A DNA stretch of 23,634 nt from Gymnopilus junonius (taxonomy: Eukaryota; Basidiomycota; Agaricomycetes; Agaricales; Galerinaceae): contig JADNYJ010000480.1 in the NCBI GenBank assembly GCA_015501075.1, positions 1 to 23,634 on the forward strand, given 5' to 3'. Each line of letters starts with the position of its first letter. Within the stretch, counting starts at the first letter, position 1. The notes under the pieces were generated by a model, which was given only the letters and a program-made list of their open reading frames with translations, was not told where the DNA came from and did no database searches. Position numbers and translations under genes: made by a program. Shown piece by piece: positions 1-9,535 of the stretch.

Positions 1-1515
1 CTGGCTGTGATTCGACGCTGACTTCCTCCCTATAGGCTGTTTATGCTTTGGTCGTGGAGGAGGAAGGGGTAGCTCGTCTTCTGAGATATCTTCTTCTCTT
101 TCGACATCAACATCGGCATTGGCTTTGGCTTTGGGACCATGGGTGGCTATGACGACTTCCTCCTCTTCGTGCGTGGTAGGTAGGACTGCGATGGAGGGTG
201 CGGGGCTGTGGATGCCTTCTGAGAGTTGGTCTTCGACCATCCGCGCGTCTTCTTCTTCCTGGTCATGCTCATAGATCTCCTGTTCGTAAGCATTTTCAAC
301 CTGGGCAGGACGAGATGTTGGCAGTGGAGGTGGAGATGGAGGTGTGACGTTATTGACTCTTTGATCGTGACCAAGATCATCCTCAGAGTCCTCAACGACA
401 ACGCGATGCTTGATAGGTTTGACTTCAAAGCTCTGGCTCAGACTTTGACTCTGCACCCGCGCATCGTACCGCGTCAGACTCTTGCGCAGACTAAGGGGAT
501 GGGGCACATCGACGTTCACCCTCTCTTTCTCTTTCCCTTTAGTCTTATCAGACACAGACACCCCACGGGCGGGCGTCCGCATCTCCTCTTCCGACTCGAG
601 ATCTTCGGGGTCAAACCTGGGATGGGGAACCTCCATCTCGATCTTTCGTTTCTTCTTCTGCCGGAGATGAACCACTTCGCCGCCTCTGTGGGTGACACCG
701 CCTGCAGCAGCAGCAGCAACTTTAGAAGAGGCACCGGTAGGAATGGGAGCAGAATTGGCAAAGGTGTGTGTGCTCTCTGCGTCTGCTAGTTTCCGTTTCT
801 TCGGATTTGGGTTGGGATTGGGAGGATTCACTTGGGCTTTGGGAGAAGGAAGGGGCTTGGGTGCAGGTGCGAATTCGTCATAGTTCTCCTCTTGTACAGG
901 GAAATCATAATCGTTGTCGAGCTCATCGTCCTCTTCGATAATTTCGTGTTTGAGCTTGGAATGGGAGGCTGAGCCGCGTTGGATATGTTTGGCAGGGGAT
1001 ACCGTTGACCGGGATGTGCCACCAGAGGCGGGTGGTCGGACGGTGGAGGCCGTCAGAGAACGACGGACGGTCGACGTTGTTGATTTGCGGGATGTGGTCG
1101 ATTCACGGCCGCGTTTAGAGGTGGCTGAAACGATGAAAAATAAAAAACATAAATAAAAAAAAAGTATCAGAAACAAAATCATTGAAACCGATGATAAAAA
1201 AACCAACGCACACTTCCGCTTCCTCTCCTTCTCCCTCTTCTTCCTTTTCCAATCCACCACCAAATCGTCCGTCACGTCCTCCTTCGGAACCCACTGCGGC
1301 GGCCATGGTTTCATCGTGTTCGGGTCCTCGCCTGCCCATTGTACTCTATACTTGCCCTTTTTCTCCTCCAGGATCTCGATGACCTCCCAGAGCGTCTCGT
1401 CATCGTCTTCCTTCGGGACGAAGCGCTGTGAGAGGGACGAAACGGAGTGCACGGAGCCTTCGGCCTCCGAGTCTTCCACTGGGCCCGCGGCTGCGGTGAC
1501 GGCGCGTGAGGGCAT
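1..1515 (-). CDS. chromodomain protein, N-terminal part (3' end beyond window)
   Basis: Model: ATG at 1515; exon 1 1515-1212; intron 1211-1125 (GTGCGT...TTTCAG); exon 2 from 1124, open to the left edge, 476 codons so far. Residues about 43-90 form a chromodomain: WEVIEILEEKKGKYRVQWAG, then a proline/tryptophan stretch ending WVPKEDVTDDL and a basic tail (WKRKK). Chromodomains typically bind methylated histone lysines, so a nuclear chromatin reader is likely. Exon 2 encodes a long, low-complexity, probably disordered chain rich in S/T/P and acidic runs, with an NLS-like PKKRKL. From memory, Agaricomycete proteins with this WVPK-type chromodomain can carry a C-terminal BRCT region (Rad9/Crb2-like checkpoint proteins), but that part is outside the window, so this is only a suggestion. 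No frame breaks were seen. The gene is divergent from the membrane-protein gene at 2143. Confidence 0.8.
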   Translation of the reverse strand, partial: MPSRAVTAAAGPVEDSEAEGSVHSVSSLSQRFVPKEDDDETLWEVIEILEEKKGKYRVQWAGEDPNTMKPWPPQWVPKEDVTDDLVVDWKRKKREKERKRKCALVFLSSVSMILFLILFFYLCFLFFIVSATSKRGRESTTSRKSTTSTVRRSLTASTVRPPASGGTSRSTVSPAKHIQRGSASHSKLKHEIIEEDDELDNDYDFPVQEENYDEFAPAPKPLPSPKAQVNPPNPNPNPKKRKLADAESTHTFANSAPIPTGASSKVAAAAAGGVTHRGGEVVHLRQKKKRKIEMEVPHPRFDPEDLESEEEMRTPARGVSVSDKTKGKEKERVNVDVPHPLSLRKSLTRYDARVQSQSLSQSFEVKPIKHRVVVEDSEDDLGHDQRVNNVTPPSPPPLPTSRPAQVENAYEQEIYEHDQEEEDARMVEDQLSEGIHSPAPSIAVLPTTHEEEEVVIATHGPKAKANADVDVEREEDISEDELPLPPPRPKHKQPIGRKSASNHSQ

Positions 1516-2142
1516 TGGTGGGGGGGAGGGTCTGTGGCACTCGTTAGTTTGTGTGGAAACAGGGACAACCGAATGGACATTACATTTCTGGGCCCTGTTC
1601 ACCCAACAATGGATGACCGTGGTTTGGGATCAACAGACACAACGTGCCCAATTCAAGGTTGCATTAGGTAATCCATCCTCTTTAGGCGGCCGTTGCGCAC
1701 TTGCTGTCCTCTGCTTTACTGGCATGTACGGACACGAAGGCGTTGGTATTGAGAGGACAGTCATTTTAACCGTCAACGTCGTGAAGGAGCATACTAGGAG
1801 CTCCTTATCAGTCATCCGACATCTGACTCCCGCTGTCTTCACGGCATTCTGATTATTGTCAATTAAATATTATTTTCCCAATCCACGGGCCACGATATCG
1901 TCTTCCATGGGAGATATGCATCAAAAAAATCGCTCTCGCCCCATGCAGAGCATCTCATTAAAAGGGGTCTAATATACCCTATTTCCTGGCCACGTTGGCC
2001 GATCTGCTATGTACAGTGTACTTTCATATCTCAGTCCCTTTGAGTGTCCACCTTAGCCACAAACCCATCCACTAATCCAACTCCTGCCAGGCATAGATTC
2101 GAGAACGCTAGCTCGAGACAGAGATACAGACAGAAATACATT
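1516..2142. other. divergent intergenic region (shared promoter)
   Basis: This 627-bp stretch lies between the start codons of the chromodomain gene (minus strand) and the membrane-protein gene (plus strand), so it must hold both promoters. It has an AT-rich part near 1850-1980 with TATA-like runs. A plus-strand open frame runs across part of it (to 1852) but is antisense to the chromodomain exon and resembles nothing I know. I see no RNA gene or repeat. Confidence 0.5.
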
Positions 2143-3220
2143 ATGCCCCCTTCTGCCGTGCTCATGCCCACTGTGGACCCTGCAATGCTCATCGCCTCCC
2201 TCGCTCTGCCCGCGCATATGGCATGTTTCGCGTCCATACTCACATCGACTTATTTCCGTCTCCATCCCCTTCGAATTCGTCTTCAGTCTCTAGTACCCAA
2301 CCTCGAAAGAACGCTCAACGCCCTCGCCTAGCTGCTGGTCTTCACACTCTCATGGACCCTCTTCGCCCGGTGGGTATTCAGAGATAGGCGGTTCGTATGG
2401 TGGGTGGGGGTGCAGTATACATTTTTATTGGTTAGGTGGGTGGTGGGTATTCTAGGTGAGATGTTTTCTCCAAGTTCGAATCCTGTTATTTAATTTGCAC
2501 GGATATTCCGGACGGGCGCTTACCCATACCCTTGCCCCACGTCTGCGTCCATGCCCATGCTCATTTCTCATGCCCCACATAGAAACCCACCGTACCCACC
2601 TCCAACAAGCCCTCGCCTTCTCCCTGCACGTCCCCCCGAATATTCTCCACCTGTACAACCCATGGCTATCACTGGTTATCCTCACACTCACCATTTCTCT
2701 ATACATCCTCGTCCTTACCATCCTCGCTTCAGAAAACAGCCTATATTCACGGGCGGTAAAGAGGTATTTGGGGAGCACCAGTCAGATATATCTATATCTG
2801 CGTTTTGACACGTCTTCAATGAGGACGCCAAATACGAATATGAATATGAATATGGCCATGAACATGAGTGCGAATGTCGAGGTCAATCCGACTCACCACT
2901 CATGCTTCGACGACGACGACGAGACCTTCGTCGTCGAAGAATTCGGATACGCTTTCCACCCTACAAACACCACAACCTTGAAGTTGGAGTGTGACTGCCA
3001 ATGTGCCAAATGCTTTGAGCGTCGGAGGACCCTGGCTCGGACCTTGAAGCGTTTAGCTGATAGCAAAAGGAGAAGAAATGGGGTAGAGGTTGAAGAGAGA
3101 GATTTAGAGAGGAGGCTGGAACTTAAGAGGAGGAGGAAGGATGAGATACAGCAGGAGCAGGACAAAGAAGAGGAAGAAGGCCAAAGTCTTCAGAATGAAG
3201 AGGGTGAGATGGAGGCTTAA
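2143..3220 (+). CDS. putative multi-pass membrane protein with basic/acidic C-terminal tail, function unknown
   Basis: I do not recognise the family. Model: ATG 2143, exon 1 2143-2292; exon 2 2332-2455; intron 2456-2582 (GTGAGA...CATAG); exon 3 2583-3220; 303 aa. The second splice joins frames exactly. Predicted hydrophobic stretches: MLIASLALPAHMACFASIL; LLVFTLSWTLFARW followed by WWVGVQYTFLLVRWVVGIL; and WLSLVILTLTISLYILVLTI. The tail holds an NMNMNMAMNM run, a DDDDE patch, a CDCQCAKC cysteine cluster and a charged, probably coiled-coil end (RRTLARTLKRL to EEEEGQ). Oddity: without a first intron the frame meets TAG at 2329-2331 and then continues as convincing membrane sequence. Removing 2293-2331 (39 nt, GTACCC...CCTAG, with a CTCAAC branch-like site) keeps the frame, but 39 nt is unusually short. 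A nonsense mutation or base error is the alternative. Confidence 0.5.
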
Positions 3221-3356
3221 AATACTATACGAAGCGGAAAGAAGGCTTTTTTCATTATGCTCTTAGTTTTTATGGAATTTGATTAAATTCTGAGGGCCTC
3301 AGAAATGTTTGATTTCTAGAGATCATCAATTCAGATGAAAATAAACCGAAAACGAA
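3221..3356. other. short intergenic region
   Basis: This lies downstream of the membrane-protein gene stop and downstream of the tRNA 3' end on the other strand. It includes the T-run that serves as the tRNA terminator (TTTT on the minus strand at 3352-3349). Nothing else was seen. Confidence 0.4.
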
Positions 3357-3439
3357 TGTCGGTAGCTGGAATCGAACCAGCGGCTCTTCGGAATGATTTG
3401 AACCACAACGAAGTGATTTAACCCCTAATCGATACCGAC
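3357..3439 (-). tRNA. tRNA-His (anticodon GTG) with an 11-nt intron
   Basis: All arms can be drawn. The acceptor stem GTCGGTA (3439-3433) pairs fully with TACCGAC (3364-3358), with discriminator A at 3357. The D stem is GATT/AATC. The anticodon stem CTTCG (3413-3409) pairs with CGAAG (3390-3386). The T arm is GCTGG-TTCGATT-CCAGC, with B box GGTTCGATTCC at 3378-3368. The anticodon loop is TT-GTG-G, then an 11-nt intron at 3402-3392 immediately 3' of position 37, then C. The mature length is 72 nt. The base before the acceptor stem is A, so the G-1 needed for histidine identity would be added after transcription (Thg1), as usual in eukaryotes. TTTT at 3352-3349 fits a Pol III terminator. Confidence 0.93.
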
Positions 3440-3559
3440 TTATAGCTGTAGCTAATATTAGATCTATATAGAGTAGAAAGACCTGACTGCACATAGCGAC
3501 TCATTGCAAGATTTGACCATTCTTCATGTATATAAACTACTCGCAGAGATATAGTCAAC

Positions 3560-6500
3560 TTATGTCTGACTCCAGCTAGTAACAGTCGCCGCAAATCCAT
3601 TTACGTTTCCAGCTTGGTTCACAATACCTGCCCCATTGACACTTATTTGATTTGTCACCCCTACTGTAGAAAGGCTGAAGATATTCACGCCCGTAGAAGC
3701 AGTGTCTACGTTCGCGATTTGGGACTGGCAATTACTGGGGGTGAGGCAGTTCTGGCTGTAGTTCTACATCAAGCATCGGCATTAGTACGACGTTCATAGT
3801 AGGAAGGCGGAGGAGGTTGGCAGGCTCACGATGAAAAAGCTGTATAAGCCAGCGCCGAAGACGAGGATGTTATGGGAGTTTTTGATTGAAAGAGCCCAGG
3901 CAGACGGCGTGCCTGACATAGGAGTAGGATCGTTTATAGTCGTATTGATGCTGAAAGGAGAAGGGGGTGCTGGACTCGGTTGATAATATGGCTGCGTAAA
4001 AATTATAGAACATCAGGCAAAATTATACGTCGAAGCTAAAATGTTCATCTCACCGTTTCAGTTTGTATCAGTCCCATATAGTGATTTGCCGCATTGGCGA
4101 TGTTGTATTGATATTCGACATGATGTTCGGCTGAAAAAGAAGGCGTCAACTTTTGTAAGCCGACTCATTCAATGAATAATATTTACACGCTAGAAAGCGA
4201 AAGGTGAGCCTCAGAACACGAAAAGAGGAAACAATGACTTACAGGTTCCAATCAGCCATACTGGGCCCTGTGACTCGGAAAGTATACCACGACCCGCATA
4301 GACAGTAATCTGCTCTTGGCCAGTAGAGTCCATGTCATGATCCGCAAGCCAGACCCAAGTACCCTAATTAATCACATTAGTGTGTTGTAGAGTCTTTTCG
4401 AGTCACTGTTCCTAACCTCAAGATAAGCAGTTGATTGAGAGGTTAGGTGAAGGTCCAAGTACGATGCTGAACACGCAGCAGTTCCTCCAGCACCACTTGA
4501 TGGGCAGGTGCCACCTTGGAGGTTCGTTCCAGCAGCACCGCCCGTCCTGTCGTCCGAATCAGAAACTAGCCTACATCTAGAGAAAACATGAATAAATACC
4601 GAATATGACTGTCCCACATCCCAGCGCCGGCCGGTGTGTTAGCTGGCTGCTTGACATTCCATTCGAGGACAATAGCTCCGGCAGCTACATTTCCACGTTA
4701 AGTAAGTTTTGCTAAACGAATTGGTGCGACCTACTTGGCCCAATTGTAGTGAACACAAAATCGGTGATTTCCATGACGCCTTGAGACCCGGTGTCTCCAA
4801 TTCGGAATACAGCTTTTGGACTGTTCGCATTGTTGAATGCTGAACCCTTGCCGGCGAGGACTGTCCAAGCTTCACCAACCATCTGTGTACCAGCTGGAAT
4901 TGTGATGGTGTTGGTTACAACGTAAATTCCAGCATCGAAGAAGATGATGTTGCATCCAGAGAACTGCAAGCCGAATTAGTAAATTCAGTAAAGGGAGAGG
5001 GGAAAAGGCACACCTGGTTAAATATACTGGTAAGAGCGGCGGTGTCGTCAGTGACACCATCTCCGACCGCACCGTGATCTTTGACGCTGACAAACTGACT
5101 AGCAGCGTAATTGGCGTATTGAGGATGCGTCCTACTGACAATCCTACCAGAGCTGTCAAGAAGGCTTGATGGTTTGCTGGGAACAGGCAGATTTCCCTGG
5201 GTAAATGTAGCAGATGGACTTGTACCATGGAAGACATTGCCTTGGCCCCAGGAAGTGATTGTAGTAGTGCCTCCATTGAGAACGACGGCACCACCCACAA
5301 CGCCGACAGCGACTGGAACATTGTTCAACTGGACGTTATTTAACACGAGCGAGCCGGCGAGATGACCGTTGCTTGGTTGGGACGATCGCAAGAAAATGGG
5401 CGTATTGGTTGCTACACCGTCGATGATAGCCAGTGCACCAGTTGTCTGTATGGAGTAATTTGATTATCAGCCAGGCTGAACTGACGCTTATAGGGCTGTG
5501 ACTTACTTGATCACTTTCGCTCAGGCCTCCTGAAGCAATATCAAAGCCAACCTACGCCTCATGAGTACTTGAACATTATTTGTGATGGAAGTCTCTACCT
5601 GGCAGTTGTTAAACGTTATTCCCTGGTATGTCCAACCTATGAAGAAAAGTTGGAAGGATCTGACTGAGTGCTCATTAAGCATACTTACCCCAGTTCCACG
5701 AGCTGTAGACACCAGTTTGCGCATTGTTGACAGTGATATTCCGGACCGTAAATCTGGAAGCGGTTCAGTTGATGAAGGACATTTCGCCGCCTGTAAACGT
5801 ACTGTTGGTTCCCACCCCAGATTCCGAATTTGCCTTGTGAGGGGAAGACTCCTTAGTCAGAGAAGAAAGATAAAGCAATATTTTTACCTCCGTTGAAGAC
5901 AAGATCGCCCATGAAGCCACCACTATGTTGTAATAAGTCACTTGAACAAAGTACGAAAGACAAGTCTATCACCTTCCGTTTTCCATCCAGATACCTGTGG
6001 GTCCATTAATCGTTGAGATGCGTACAATAGCTATTGGTACACACCTTGATGAGCGGTGTTTGATGCAGTAGACATAAAGAAAACAATGTTCATGAGAGAT
6101 GTAGCTTGAGCAACCTGCCAATGAATACCGGTCCCTTGGTTGTTTGTGGCGGGGACTCTGGGTTGAAAATGGGACACAATGTAATAGCAATGAGTATGAA
6201 GTATCTTACTGTCGGACATCAATGACGAAATTCCTAACTGAGCGGAAACTATGAACGTTCGGAAAGTCTTGAATGAAAGTAAAATTAGAAGGAAGACGCA
6301 AGCAACTCACAAGTTGTTTTGATTCGTATAATATTGAGCACCACCTCCGTTTGGAATATAGGGATCCGCATCTATTGAAGTAAGAACTGATTCATGACGA
6401 AAGTCGCAAAGACAAGAACATACCGATGACGGCCATTCCAGCAAATGAGGGTGATGCAAGCAAGGTAGGAGGATTTTTAGCATCTCCGATAAGTTGAGTG

Positions 6501-7100
6501 TAGTAATAAGCTATAATTGGAGTCGAGACGAGGTAGGTTCTACATATATTAAAAGACATCAGCCAATCCTGATGTATACGAAGATATACGAACCCCTGGG
6601 GAAAAAAGACTATAGCAGGAGACACCCTGATGACGTAGTAGGTTAGTCATTAGAGAAGATTCAACGGAAACGCCGACCTACGTGGAAGATGGGCAAGAAC
6701 CTCCACCGCATCGGCCTCCAGAGGAAATCGCGGAGCTAAAGCATTTGTTAGAAAATGAGTAAGTATCGGCAAGGCCTGGCCTCTCACTTGATCGCAGCTG
6801 TGTCGTCGTGGACACCATCACCAAAAGCACCGAAATCCTGGAAAAATATCCTCAGTTGCACTGACAGCAAATAAAGAAAGCGATTTCACGTACCTTCACG
6901 TTCCGGAACACGGTATAAGAGCTCGGGTTAGGATTCAAAGGAGCCTTCCCTTGGTGTTTAATGGTTTGCATCCAAAAAGGATCACTGGCTGCCGCAGTTC
7001 CTGCACCTAAAGGCGTCGAGCATGATGTTCCGAGACCAGCAACGATGCCAGCAAAGGCGACTACAACAATCGACCGAAGAACCGCAAAGGATGCGAACAT
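3560..7100 (-). CDS. secreted GH55 exo-beta-1,3-glucanase (glucan 1,3-beta-glucosidase family)
   Basis: GH55 enzymes release glucose or gentiobiose from the non-reducing ends of beta-1,3/1,6-glucan outside the cell. I derived 22 exons: 7100-6894, 6837-6788, 6735-6682, 6626-6594, 6539-6424, 6371-6311, 6248-6210, 6157-6045, 5994-5973, 5922-5888, 5833-5803, 5753-5689, 5636-5599, 5551-5507, 5445-5014, 4963-4735, 4684-4600, 4546-4417, 4363-4243, 4130-4054, 3991-3830, 3763-3560. They join in frame to 782 aa plus TAA, the usual family length. Residues 1 to about 22 are a signal peptide. Two parallel beta-helix (pectate-lyase-like) halves each begin with the same signature: DFGAFGDGVHDD (70-81) and DHGAVGDGVTDD (426-437). 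Other family blocks are SSWNWGWTYQGITFNNCQ, VGVVGGAVVLNGGTTTI, GTWVWLADHD and ILSESQGPVWLIGT. I do not assign the catalytic glutamate. No frame breaks. Confidence 0.95.
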
Positions 7101-7143
7101 CTCTAATCAATGGGTTTCCGGTTGAACCATTGACACTGGGGGG

Positions 7144-7152
7144 TTTTTATAG
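7144..7152 (-). promoter_or_regulatory. TATA-like element of the GH55 gene
   Basis: Read on the minus strand this is TATAAAAA, about 45-50 bp before the start codon at 7100. That spacing fits a core promoter with a short 5' leader. A CTGGGG motif directly beside it (7136-7141) matches the loose consensus for carbon-repressor (Cre/Mig) sites, but such short matches are common by chance. Confidence 0.45.
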
Positions 7153-8339
7153 ATATAAATTCTTGGTATATGATACGGAAGGTCCTGTCATACACAAGGA
7201 TGAATCAGAGGTAAATCACGGGTGGTATTGCTCATTTGCCTGACCCGACCCCAAGACCGACCGACCGTCTTGAAGAGAAGCAGATGACGGCGAGGAACGT
7301 GGTCACCTGGCTTCAGTATGGGTCTCTAAAATGACAACTACTCATGCGCCTGCATAGCGCAAGAGATAGAGAAGGCAAGACCCATTGTTAACACAGAATA
7401 TCCGAGCAAAGTATGGAATGATCTGACCTCTTCCGGTGTGATATCGATGGCGGACGAGCAAAATTCCGGAGTACCGGTATAGTGGAACGATTTAAATTTG
7501 AGGCGGCGAGTCGAGGACATGGTTTGAACCATACGAATAGAGAGAAGGCAAAGCTATTTACGAACCAAGAAGTCTTTCGGACGCGTGGACGTGTGTAGGT
7601 CACGCCGTTCTAGCACTTCGAAAATGGAAACCCCCTAATGGGGACATGGAGCACGAGCTAAAAACATGGATCGGGTTACATACGGAGTCGCTCTCGACAA
7701 GGATGCGCAAGTGTGAGGTTGGCTGCCAGGATATGCCGTTCTAGCAGCCGCAGTGTTCAGATCTGCTTTGGCAACCAAGATCGTCTACGGAACAGTGAGA
7801 GAGCTAGACATTTGCAGGCGCAGAGTAATCGAGCAGCCAGTCATGGGGTAAGAGAGCCAGATGTTCCCAAAGCTAATGAAGAATGAAGTTGCTGAAAGAT
7901 GCTCCTTGAAATATTTTGACGCGAAAGGCTTCTTACCTGGTTTCCTGTATACCACTTGCGAAGAGGTCAGCCGAGCTAGAACCCGCGTGAGCCAATGAAT
8001 AGTGTGCCAGTCCCTAATCACCGAGGTCTTTCCTCTCGAATAGCGACCATTTTAGCTTTTATGCCTCTGAGTCGGCGCGATTCCGGTATTCGTTGACGGT
8101 TGGATCCAAGTTGGATCAATTAGCGGAAAAACTTGCAAGGCTTGCTTGACGCAATAGAAGAGACCTCGAGAGTAAGAGTAAAGTAAGGTACAACTCTTCC
8201 TTAAAAACTGAGACTTAAATGAGAAACGAACTGGGTATTCTGAAGCTAGAAGGACATGGAAGAACAAGATCAAGGTTGCAAGATTCAAAATTCGTCGCCT
8301 GCAGTGTGGGTCACGTGTACGGTGTACATATTGCACAGT
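7153..8339. other. long intergenic region without a supported gene
   Basis: This is the upstream region of the GH55 gene (minus strand) and the distal upstream of the SNARE gene (plus strand). Only short open frames occur. The best is a 64-codon ATG frame on the minus strand (7532-7338) with one hydrophobic stretch (LLGYSVLTMGLAFSISCAM); it resembles no family I know and I do not call it a gene. CACGTG occurs at 8312-8317. The region ends at the first copy of a 10-bp target duplication (8330-8339). Confidence 0.4.
8330..8339. repeat. left copy of target-site duplication
   Basis: ATTGCACAGT directly before the AGGGTTG end of the 157-bp element; identical to 8497-8506. Confidence 0.65.
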
Positions 8340-8496
8340 AGGGTTGGGTAAAAAACCTCCGAGGGGGTTACTTACCGGTAAACCCTACCTTAAGGGTCGA
8401 ACCTTGACTCCTAGAGGTCGGATATCTGACCCAGTGAGGTACCCCTCCTGGGTAAGCACGTGACCTAGGTAAATTACCACTCAAATCCTCAACCCT
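8340..8496. mobile_element. 157-bp MITE-like insertion with inverted ends and 10-bp target duplication
   Basis: The ends are short perfect inverted repeats: AGGGTTG at 8340-8346 and CAACCCT at 8490-8496. The direct repeat ATTGCACAGT flanks it exactly at 8330-8339 and 8497-8506; an extra T may make it 11 bp. The interior is rich in GGTAA/GGGT and ACCC motifs, contains CACGTG (8457-8462) and has no open frame. A 9-11 bp duplication is typical of Mutator-like elements, so a non-autonomous MULE derivative is the simplest reading. The short inverted repeats leave the superfamily open. It sits about 130 bp before the SNARE start codon. Confidence 0.65.
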
Positions 8497-8506
8497 ATTG
8501 CACAGT
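8497..8506. repeat. right copy of target-site duplication
   Basis: ATTGCACAGT directly after the CAACCCT end of the 157-bp element; identical to 8330-8339. Confidence 0.65.
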
Positions 8507-8628
8507 GCACAGCCTCCGTTCTCAACCACTGTCTCAATCATCCAGCACCTCCGGCGGCTCTATACCATATTCCTCCTCTTTGTGCCCCCTTTTTAGTTCT
8601 ATATCCACTTCCTATATCATAATAAGCA

Positions 8629-9081
8629 ATGTCGACATCAAGAGGTCGCGTGGAAGACGTCTATGAAGCTCAAAATGATCAACGGCTGGACGAATTGCAC
8701 TCCAAAATCCGCACGTTACGTGGGGTACGCCATCTGCCATCTTCTGACGAATAGAATTATGGTAGTAAATTTTGATTTACGTTTCTCAGATTACAACGGA
8801 CATTCACCAAGATGTTGAAGCTCAGAACCTCATGCTAGACGAAACTGTACGTCCCCGATCCTTCTACAATAACCATTATTCTGAATGTCGAGTTCCAGGG
8901 CGACCGATTCTCTGCATTCGGTAACTCGTTACTGCAGACATCTCGAAGAGCTGGTCAAGCATTTGGCATCGGAACAGGCAGCCTCAAGCCATGGAGGATT
9001 GCAATGTTGATCGTTGCAGTCTTCTTAACCTTTTGGATTGTTTCTAAAGTTCTGCGGTGGTGGGGCTCACCAGCGGTGTAG
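8629..9081 (+). CDS. Bet1/Sft1-like Qc-SNARE, 111 aa
   Basis: Model: exons 8629-8724, 8790-8846 and 8899-9081, with introns GTACGC...CTCAG and GTACGT...TCCAG, all in phase 0; 111 aa. The exons are so short that the gene is easily missed. Residues about 15-72 form one SNARE heptad motif: hydrophobic a/d positions run through LDELHSKIRTL, ITTDIHQDVEAQNLMLDE and FSAFGNSLLQTSRRAG, with Q44 as the likely zero-layer glutamine. Residues about 83-103 (WRIAMLIVAVFLTFWIVSKVL) form a C-terminal tail anchor. Small Qc-SNAREs of this build act in ER-Golgi (Bet1) or intra-Golgi (Sft1) fusion; I cannot separate the two by eye. The start is the first ATG of the exon and is preceded by an A-rich leader. The 157-bp insertion element ends about 130 bp upstream. 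Confidence 0.85.
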
Positions 9082-9535
9082 AGGTGGCTATGGTGGCGAC
9101 TCGGACTGTTTTGTACTGGACTAGATGGGCTTCCTTTCTTATTATGTCTAAGTGCGTTTATCGGCTTTTCATCTCCGCCCTTTCGTTAACAAACCTCCCT
9201 TAGTTGGTCGGATCTTACTGTAATATTATCTTTACTTTGCTGTGCTTGCCCTGATCCTCCTCTGGCTCAAGAATCAACATCCTTATCTTCACCTATTCCC
9301 TACCTGCTATCGGCAATATGGACGTCCCCTAACTCCTTCGCCCTATCCCAATTTCTACATCTAGCTTACTGTCTTTGCACAAGGTGGCGCTCAGGCTTCT
9401 GACATGCCCACTGCTTTATCTTCAAGTAATAATGGTGTACAGATGACATGTTTCTGACTCGGAATATATAGCTGGTGTCACGCAGGAGCAAAGGCGTTGG
9501 ATAAACGTTGATACGGATACTGGGGATCTGGGTTC
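9082..9535. other. convergent 3' intergenic region
   Basis: This lies between the SNARE stop (plus strand) and the first F-box-like gene stop (minus strand). No gene was seen. From about 9472 to 9535 the sequence resembles the 3' flank of the second F-box gene (about 11755-11808), so the duplicated unit appears to begin near 9472. Confidence 0.5.

Noticed and set aside
1316..1852. Long plus-strand open frame (178 codons) overlapping the chromodomain exon
   Set aside because: It begins antisense to a well-supported chromodomain exon, lies in GC-rich sequence that opens antisense frames, and has no recognisable domain.
7338..7532. Small minus-strand protein with one hydrophobic segment
   Set aside because: Only 64 codons, no known family, no supporting splice or promoter signal; kept as a note in the intergenic entry.
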